From assembly GCA_030529995.1 (NCBI GenBank), contig JAUMVT010000008.1, forward strand, positions 6,871-59,702: a stretch of DNA of 52,832 nt, written 5' to 3'. A model generated the notes under the pieces. The model searched no databases, was not told the origin of the DNA, and saw only the letters and a list, made by a program, of their open reading frames with translations. Every line of letters starts with the position of its first letter. The stretch's first letter is position 1. The DNA comes from Clostridia bacterium. GTDB taxonomy: Bacteria; Bacillota; Clostridia; Christensenellales; Aristaeellaceae. The position numbers were made by a program, and so were the translations under genes. Below, one piece after another: positions 47,459 through 52,832 of this stretch.

Positions 47459-48877
47459 TCATTTGTCCTGATGCAGGGCTTCCAGTTCGTCAATGATGGC
47501 CAGCGTGCGGGCAATCTTACCGCGTTTCTTCTGATTCTGTTCCTTGCGTGCCAGTTTCCTCCCTTTCTTTGAATGCCGGGCAGGAGGCGTGTAACCGGGG
47601 ATGCTTTTCTTTTCCTGCTCCTTCTGCTTTGTTATGGCTTCCTGCTTGTCCACATACTGATCATGGTCAGCAATCAGCCGCAGGAGCACCAGAATTTTGT
47701 GGGACTGGGACATCTGGCGATGATAATCATCAATCGTGGCTTCCTTCTTGCCCTTGCGGCGCATTCTGTTTCGGTGATACAAAGCAGGTTTTCCTGATAC
47801 TTCCTCGATGGCAATGCGCCAGAAGTCGTGCTTGGAACGGATGTGCAGCACCCCATGGCTCAATACGCAGGTCAGCCCTGTCTTGTGACAGTATAACTGT
47901 ACCCGCTCTATGACAGGCTTGTAGAATCGGTCAATGGCAGCACAGTATTTGCAAAGGTGATAGCCTTCCTCTTTGGCCTTCCCCATATGGTCAAACTGTT
48001 TTCGCCGGTCGGCAGGAATCTTTGCCAGAATACGGCAATGGGCATAGTGCACAACATGCCTGCTGGATCGGGTGCTGCCGATCACGCATACAGGCTGATC
48101 GTGATAGTCCTTTTTAGGGGCGACAGCATGAACGGTCACCTTGCAGCAGCTGCAGGTCTTCAGCCCCAGCTGGGTGCAGGTCTTGAAGGGAATGGGGCGG
48201 CAATCTTCCCAATCCGCATCGATGAGGACGCAGTCGGCACGGTGTACCATGCCGGTTTTTCTGTCCAGCACATAATCTTCATGAGATGAAGCGTCTTCCT
48301 CCGGGGACAGTGCCGGAGGCTTCACGGTAAGTTCCAGATTTTGAGACGTCGGCCCGATTAGGCAGCTAACCGGTTGATTGACCCAATGCAGGAGAATCCG
48401 CATTGCCCGGACGTCATTCAACGCCCGATGCTCCGGCCACTTGGCGTTCAGGCCCCGGGCTTTGCAGATTTCATGGGGGCTTCCCTTATTCTTCCGGCCA
48501 TCCTGCAGCGCCATCCTGACCCCTGGCCGCAGGATCCACATGTCGTGGGCGATTTCTTCCCCCGTCACCTGAGCGAATGCTTTCCGGAAGAAGGCCTGGG
48601 ATGATTCGTGCCACCACAGGAGTTCATCCGTGGATAAGAGCCAGCGGCGCAGCGCCTCAAAGACCGTCTCCACCGTATCTGCACGCAGAAACTCCCCGGG
48701 ACTTGCCCCGGAGAAGGCAATGTTCTTCCAATAGACTCCCTTCAGCGTCTGGGGGAATATCAGCCTTGAAAACGTGCTCACCATTTTGAAATCCGAGTCA
48801 ATTCGGATGGCGGCAATCTGCGTAATGAAAACGGCGGCCTGAGATTCATACCATTCCATGTCCATCAGTACATACAT
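47459..48877 (-). CDS. DEDD-exonuclease-like protein with Cys-rich C-terminal part
   Basis: A 472-residue protein of unknown role. Residues 1-165 look like a DnaQ/RNase-H-like 3-prime exonuclease: VLMDMEWY (D6-x-E8, motif I), and H150-R-A-L-N-D155, the H-x4-D of the DEDDh type. Motif II Asp is not clear. The rest includes two cysteine clusters, KTCTQLGLKTCSCCK and GYHLCKYCAA, which could bind zinc, repeated HRADCVLID / HYAHCRIL-like segments, and a very basic C-terminus (KKGRKLARKEQNQKKRGK). ATG at 48877 with GGAAGTGAT upstream. It is divergent from the vWA-PP2C-kinase genes and its base use is intermediate between them and the rest, so it may belong to that system. Confidence 0.75.
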   Translation of the reverse strand: MYVLMDMEWYESQAAVFITQIAAIRIDSDFKMVSTFSRLIFPQTLKGVYWKNIAFSGASPGEFLRADTVETVFEALRRWLLSTDELLWWHESSQAFFRKAFAQVTGEEIAHDMWILRPGVRMALQDGRKNKGSPHEICKARGLNAKWPEHRALNDVRAMRILLHWVNQPVSCLIGPTSQNLELTVKPPALSPEEDASSHEDYVLDRKTGMVHRADCVLIDADWEDCRPIPFKTCTQLGLKTCSCCKVTVHAVAPKKDYHDQPVCVIGSTRSSRHVVHYAHCRILAKIPADRRKQFDHMGKAKEEGYHLCKYCAAIDRFYKPVIERVQLYCHKTGLTCVLSHGVLHIRSKHDFWRIAIEEVSGKPALYHRNRMRRKGKKEATIDDYHRQMSQSHKILVLLRLIADHDQYVDKQEAITKQKEQEKKSIPGYTPPARHSKKGRKLARKEQNQKKRGKIARTLAIIDELEALHQDK

Positions 48878-48927
48878 GAGATCACTTCCCGAAAAAGCAG
48901 ATCGGATTGGGAAAACGTCTGCATCAA

Positions 48928-48955
48928 AGATAAAACATTTGTCGAGGAAATGCAA
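48928..48955 (-). promoter_or_regulatory. Possible promoter of the exonuclease-like gene
   Basis: Minus strand TTGCAT (48950-48955), 16-bp spacer, TTATCT (48928-48933). Moderate match only. Confidence 0.45.
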
Positions 48956-48986
48956 GGAGGGGAGAAAGAATATTTTGGAATAGTAG

Positions 48987-49013
48987 TTGAAAAAAAAAAA
49001 AACAAGGTATACT
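48987..49013 (+). promoter_or_regulatory. Promoter with an A13 homopolymer in its spacer (vWA-PP2C-kinase operon)
   Basis: TTGAAA (48987-48992), 15-bp spacer, TATACT (49008-49013). The -35 and spacer contain 13 consecutive A (48990-49002). Replication slippage in such a run would alter the spacer length, and 17 bp would be optimal. Leader about 60 nt to the vWA start. Confidence 0.7.
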
Positions 49014-49080
49014 TGGGGTGAGAGTTTTTCTTTTGAAGTCTTATAAGAATTTCTAAGGATTTTTTTCGGAGGAATACGCA

Positions 49081-49803
49081 ATGAACATCATGGGAGACTT
49101 TATTTATAAAAAGGCCAAGCCGCTGCCGGTTATCCTTCTGCTGGATACCAGTGGGTCAATGGCCGATGGTGATCATATCGGGACGCTGAATCGAGCTGTA
49201 CAGGAGATGCTGCGTGATTTCAGAAAAGCTGCGAACAACGAGGCAAGCATTTCAGTCGCCATGATAACCTTTTGTAAAGAACAAGCGAGGGTTTATCAGC
49301 CTCTTGCGGACGTTAATGAAATCGACATTGACCGGGTGCGGCTTGAGGCATATGGCATGACGCCGATGGGTGATGCTATTCGTACGGCAAAAGCCATGAT
49401 CGAGGATAAGGAACAGATTCCGTCCCGTGCCTATCGGCCGACGGTTGTGCTTGTGTCTGACGGGGCACCCACGGATGATTGGAAGTCGGCACTGGATGCG
49501 TTCATGGCCAAGGACGCTCGCAGTGCAAAGTGCTATCGAATGGCGATGGGAATAGGCGTTGAGCGGGGAACAGCGGAATATGACGTGCTTCGGCAGTTTG
49601 TCAGCAGTGAAGAGCAAGTATTTGAAGCAACAGATGCAAGTGAAATCAGTAAGTTCTTTCAATATGTGACAATCAGCACCACCGCTAGAACCGTTAGTGC
49701 GAATCCTAATTTGATTCCGGCACGCGCTGATCTTTCGAGTACCTTGAATACCAAGGAATCAGAGGATGATGACGATGACCTTGATGGACTCCTGCCGTTT
49801 TAA
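49081..49803 (+). CDS. TerY-like von Willebrand factor A domain protein
   Basis: A 240-residue single-domain vWA protein. The metal-ion-dependent adhesion site is complete: D22-T-S24-G-S26 in LLLDTSGSM, T94 in GMTPMGDAI, D127 in VLVSDGAPTDDW. The C-terminus is acidic (SEDDDDDLDGLLPF). TerY proteins of this type occur with a PP2C phosphatase and a protein kinase as the TerY-P triad. ATG at 49081 with GGAGG nine bases upstream. The end overlaps the phosphatase gene by 29 bases. Probably a cytoplasmic metal-dependent scaffold or substrate of the kinase/phosphatase pair (inference from family). Confidence 0.93.
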   Translation: MNIMGDFIYKKAKPLPVILLLDTSGSMADGDHIGTLNRAVQEMLRDFRKAANNEASISVAMITFCKEQARVYQPLADVNEIDIDRVRLEAYGMTPMGDAIRTAKAMIEDKEQIPSRAYRPTVVLVSDGAPTDDWKSALDAFMAKDARSAKCYRMAMGIGVERGTAEYDVLRQFVSSEEQVFEATDASEISKFFQYVTISTTARTVSANPNLIPARADLSSTLNTKESEDDDDDLDGLLPF

Positions 49804-50521
49804 TGTAAAAATATTGGAAGCAGAGAGTGTCATCGGAAAAAGCCACACCGCTGCCGGGCTTCCCAATCAGGATGCAGTAAAGAAAGTCATGTTTGAAAAC
49901 GGGAACATTCTTGTCATCGCAGATGGGGTAGGGTCTGAAATTCATGCGGAGCTTGCAAGCCAAGCTGCCGCAGAGGCGGTTATTGAAGTGTTCTGCAGCC
50001 TGGATGCGGGTATGCTGACAGAAGAAGATATTGCGGAAATGCTGTGCGGTACGTTCAGAAAGCGTCTTGCAGCGAAGTGTACCCAAAGGGCGGCTACGAC
50101 ATGCATCTTTTGCGCACATTTGTTCCGTAAAGGCATCTTCCTGGGTCAAATCGGTGACGGTATCTGCTGCGGTTATCAAAACGGGAGTCCGTTTGTGCTC
50201 GCAGAAAAAGATGCGGATTTCGCCAATGTTGTTGTGCCGCTGACGGCGGATTGCTCCCCTGAACGATGGAAGATTGTGAAGCTCGGCGCGGCTGAGGAGC
50301 TTGAACTGATGCTGGCAACCGACGGAGTTGCAGATGATATCCTGCCCGGGAAGGAAGCAGACTTTGCGCATCACCTGATCAACGTTTTAGAAGCGGAGTC
50401 TGTTTCCGATCGAAAGACAGCATTGAAAAGCATCCTGGATCACTGGGAAACGCCCATGTCCTTTGACGATAAGACGATAGCCCTTTATCATTTCATTAGC
50501 AGCGGGAGGGGAATGACATGA
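49775..50521 (+). CDS. PP2C family Ser/Thr protein phosphatase
   Basis: A 248-residue metal-dependent phosphatase. Motifs: GLPNQDAVKK (N-Q-D), VIADGVGSEIHAELAS (D-G-x-G), FLGQIGDGICCGY (G-D-G), MLATDGVADDI and SFDDKTIALYHF (D-D-x-T), giving all metal-binding Asp positions. Start: among clustered ATGs, the one at 49775 has AGAGG nine bases upstream, within the vWA gene's last codons. The stop overlaps the kinase ATG by four bases (ATGA), so translation is coupled. It likely reverses phosphorylation by the next gene's kinase. Confidence 0.92.
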   Translation: MTLMDSCRFNVKILEAESVIGKSHTAAGLPNQDAVKKVMFENGNILVIADGVGSEIHAELASQAAAEAVIEVFCSLDAGMLTEEDIAEMLCGTFRKRLAAKCTQRAATTCIFCAHLFRKGIFLGQIGDGICCGYQNGSPFVLAEKDADFANVVVPLTADCSPERWKIVKLGAAEELELMLATDGVADDILPGKEADFAHHLINVLEAESVSDRKTALKSILDHWETPMSFDDKTIALYHFISSGRGMT

Positions 50522-52011
50522 AACTGCAAAATCTGCCACTCTGTGTGAAAGACACAGACGGGCAGGATTATCCCGTTCCACAAGACGTTCGGGGAGGCGG
50601 ACAGGGCATCTTCTTCCCTTCCGGAAAATTGGCCGTGAAAATACTGTTTCCGAAGCAGTATACCTTGGATCAAAAGCTTGAGGCAGGAGAAGCGGAATAT
50701 CAGAAGTTTCAAAGAAAGCTGATTCACCTCATGGCTATGCCTTATTTGGAGCATGTATCCATGCCGATAGTGGCACTCAAAGCCCCTTACTGCGGTTATG
50801 TTATGCGATTTATGGATGGGCTGAAGCCTTTATCGGATTTTATGAAACCGGCTTCAGAAAAAGAAGGCGGTTATGCGAAAACGTATGCGGCAGAATCTTG
50901 TGACTTGAAAAAAAGAATCCTTGTTTTGCGCAATCTTGCTGATCTTCTGCGAAAAATCCATACAAGCGGGTTGGTGTACTGTGATCTTACACCCGGCAAT
51001 GTCTTTGTTTCCGAAAAAAACAGCGAAGCCGAGGTTTGGCTCATTGACGTGGATAACATCGAATATGGGAATGTATTGCAGTCTCATTGGCAAACCCCGT
51101 GGTACAGAGCACCGGAGGTCTATGGTGGTCAGCGGAACTCGGTTTATTCGGACTGCTATTCATTTGCACTGATTGCCTTTGAATTTCTTACGTCATCGAG
51201 ACCCTTCGACGGAAAAATGGCAGAAGTGCTTGAAAATGAGTCCGGCTGGGATGATGAAACGGAATGGAGTACATCACCTCAAACGGAAGAAAGCACTGCA
51301 CAGAAAAAAATCGAATCCGGAGAAATGCCTTATGTAGATGAATCTTGCACGAAAAACATGCAGCTTTTCGGGCTTCCATTACAATGTGCGATGACACCGG
51401 CCATGCAGGAACTGTTCTTGTTGACTCTGGGCAAGGAAGGCCGTCAAAATCCTGCCAGCCGTCCCTCCATGAATGAATGGTTTCATGTGTTTGATATGGC
51501 GATTGATCAGCTAAGATGCTGCTCAAAAGGACATGCACATCTGGGAAATGCATGCTTCCTTTGCAAAGAAAAACAAACCGGCGAGAAGGAGAGAGTGCTA
51601 ACCGTTTACCGGCGGATCTTTTATGCAGTATCCCCTCCGGTGAGAAGCGAAAACGAAGAAGTGGATCAGCTAAAGGAAGATAAGCGAAAAATCTATGAGG
51701 TAAGGTTTGCAAAAAAAACGCAGCAGCGCGGTAAAAAAGATGAGTATGAATTAGCTGTGCCCTGGAAATGCTTTGCAGATGCACAAGCCGAGCATCGCCC
51801 CGATGCCTGCGCTGTCACTTTGAAACTTGGCATGAATGATGAAAAAATAAAAGCTGCCCATTGTTATGATGCAAAACTGAAAGCGGCGATAAAAAATATC
51901 AGTGACAAAGATACGGTCTTCATCGCCTTTAAAGATCGTTTCTATTATGAATTGGTTGTGGAGGAGGTGACGACAGAAGATGTTGCTTCAGGAAATAAAG
52001 GGACTGTTTAG
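50518..52011 (+). CDS. Ser/Thr protein kinase with Cys-rich segment and extra C-terminal domain
   Basis: A 497-residue protein. Kinase domain about 20-330: glycine-rich GGGQGIF, ATP-binding Lys41 in LAVKIL, catalytic VYCDLTPGNVF (Y-C-D156 replacing H-R-D, with N161), metal LIDVDN (D177, D-V-D instead of D-F-G), and YRAPEV. All key acidic residues and the Lys are present, so it should be active despite the variant motifs. After it, CCSKGHAHLGNACFLC (334-349) looks like a small zinc-binding unit, known in TerY-P kinases. Residues about 400-497 form a further uncharacterised segment. Its end overlaps the next gene by 32 bases. Confidence 0.9.
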   Translation: MKLQNLPLCVKDTDGQDYPVPQDVRGGGQGIFFPSGKLAVKILFPKQYTLDQKLEAGEAEYQKFQRKLIHLMAMPYLEHVSMPIVALKAPYCGYVMRFMDGLKPLSDFMKPASEKEGGYAKTYAAESCDLKKRILVLRNLADLLRKIHTSGLVYCDLTPGNVFVSEKNSEAEVWLIDVDNIEYGNVLQSHWQTPWYRAPEVYGGQRNSVYSDCYSFALIAFEFLTSSRPFDGKMAEVLENESGWDDETEWSTSPQTEESTAQKKIESGEMPYVDESCTKNMQLFGLPLQCAMTPAMQELFLLTLGKEGRQNPASRPSMNEWFHVFDMAIDQLRCCSKGHAHLGNACFLCKEKQTGEKERVLTVYRRIFYAVSPPVRSENEEVDQLKEDKRKIYEVRFAKKTQQRGKKDEYELAVPWKCFADAQAEHRPDACAVTLKLGMNDEKIKAAHCYDAKLKAAIKNISDKDTVFIAFKDRFYYELVVEEVTTEDVASGNKGTV

Positions 52012-52798
52012 GAACGAAACGCTGGAGCTGATTGTTGACAATGCAAGGCAATTTGCACTGAATTCTTTTGTGTCCATTCAGGCACTGGAAGGCACATCAA
52101 CGGTATATATCAATCCGAAGCAAGTGGCATCCGCAGATGTTGTGTTGCAAAATGTGGAGGCGAAATTTGCAACGGACCATTTTGAAGCACAGTGGCGTGA
52201 AATTCAAAAAGGCTCTTATTTTGCACAAGTTTCTTTTGCAAAGGATAATCGTCTTAACGTGGATGTTATCTACGGCTTTCCTACGAGAGAACTGGGAAAA
52301 CTTGAAATTGCCGTGACGGACAGGCAAACGATTAATCGGACAGGAAGAAGACTGCGCAACGTTGATGCTGTTAGGCAGCAAATCGGAAATGATTATGTGC
52401 TTCGTGTGCAGGGTGACGAGTATATTGCAGTTGCAAAACATGAACACGGGACAGAGGATACATTCCAAATTGTCAATGGTAGGCATGCTTATTCCGTTAT
52501 AACATGTGCTCGTCGTGAGCTGGTTGATGAAAGATTCCTGGACGATACCATGGAGGCGACCTCAACTGACAGCAGGCTGGATGAAGAAATATGGACGATT
52601 CATTCTGCGGAGGAGCCATTTCGCACAGACAAAGGCAACTATCTCTTTGAACTGTGGAAATGCGATTTGGAACTGACAGATGAAACAACAGCGGCAAGAC
52701 AAAGTGCTTCTTCAAAGGCTTTTGCAGAAAGTGGCTTGGATAAATATTTGAATATCTGGGAACAGTATATTCGATTCGAATGGTTGATTGTAAAATGA
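51980..52798 (+). CDS. Protein of unknown function, last gene of the vWA-PP2C-kinase cluster
   Basis: A 272-residue soluble protein with no domain I recognise. It has a mixed alpha/beta composition with no signal peptide, and a region KLEIAVTDRQTINRTGRRLRNVD. AGGAGG lies 11 bases before the ATG, inside the kinase gene, so it is part of the same unit. It ends ESGLDKYLNIWEQYIRFEW then LIVK-stop. A +1 shift at the TGA gives a frame open to the window end (beginning EVGHLKRKIHSD), so the product may be the N-terminal part of a longer protein interrupted by a frameshift. It could also be a complete small protein. The low-GC base use matches the three preceding genes. Confidence 0.7.
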   Translation: MLLQEIKGLFRNETLELIVDNARQFALNSFVSIQALEGTSTVYINPKQVASADVVLQNVEAKFATDHFEAQWREIQKGSYFAQVSFAKDNRLNVDVIYGFPTRELGKLEIAVTDRQTINRTGRRLRNVDAVRQQIGNDYVLRVQGDEYIAVAKHEHGTEDTFQIVNGRHAYSVITCARRELVDERFLDDTMEATSTDSRLDEEIWTIHSAEEPFRTDKGNYLFELWKCDLELTDETTAARQSASSKAFAESGLDKYLNIWEQYIRFEWLIVK

Positions 52799-52832
52799 AG
52801 TTGGACACTTAAAAAGAAAAATCCATAGTGAT
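52799..52832. other. Window end, no complete feature
   Basis: 34 bases after the last stop codon. No terminator is seen, and the +1 frame relative to the preceding gene is open, so transcription and possibly translation of the cluster continue beyond the window. Confidence 0.5.

Overview
The window looks like a chromosomal segment of a GC-rich anaerobic member of the Clostridia (Bacillota). The indicators are a Firmicutes-type class III fructose-1,6-bisphosphatase, a pyruvate kinase with the extra C-terminal domain, an infC-rpmI-rplT operon with an attenuator-like leader, strong AGGAGG ribosome binding sites, TTGACA/TATAAT promoters, and secreted flavoprotein reductases of the kind common in gut anaerobes. 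Genus cannot be assigned from the sequence alone. I saw no rRNA, tRNA, CRISPR array or transposase.

Layout. 1-183 is a hairpin-rich intergenic repeat. 185-7340 (minus) is one tightly packed operon: recD2, a ComF-like phosphoribosyltransferase, two overlapping secreted PIG-L deacetylases, a GNAT acetyltransferase and aspartate kinase. 7552-10549 (minus) holds a eukaryotic-type hexokinase, a PepV-like dipeptidase and a small conserved protein. 10643-12075 (plus) is infC-rpmI-rplT. 12175-14214 (minus) is a sugar dehydrogenase/isomerase pair, followed by a sugar O-acetyltransferase. 15040-17754 (minus) is an unusual fusion of an Xre-type helix-turn-helix with a PolC-like protein that has lost its catalytic residues. 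17845-26232 is a probable catabolic unit: a Crp/Fnr regulator divergent from a CyuA-like enzyme, then a DapA-like lyase, a CoA-disulfide-reductase-like flavoprotein, a PPC-domain protein and a TAXI/TRAP transporter. 26624-32899 has a phosphohexomutase, an MBL hydrolase, an SH3-repeat secreted protein, a barstar-like protein and pyruvate kinase. 33125-40467 has two secreted flavoproteins, the first preceded by a textbook MerR-type promoter next to a MerR gene, with pgsA, an S24-like regulator and a HIT protein between them. 40546-47380 has a NAGPA-like protein, a membrane-anchored phosphoesterase, a MATE transporter, a glycosyltransferase and fbp.

The right end (47459-52832) differs. It is visibly richer in A/T, with overlapping reading frames encoding a vWA protein, a PP2C phosphatase, a Ser/Thr kinase with a Cys-rich tail, and an unknown protein. 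This matches the TerY-P triad known from tellurite/stress-type systems. A DEDD-exonuclease-like gene diverges from it. The promoter between them has a run of 13 A residues inside its spacer. The cluster probably continues past the window.

Other structure worth attention: a modular family of hairpin repeats in several gaps; a second hairpin repeat in three copies, one split by a 91-bp insert that itself folds; and palindromic operators overlapping promoters of regulator genes.
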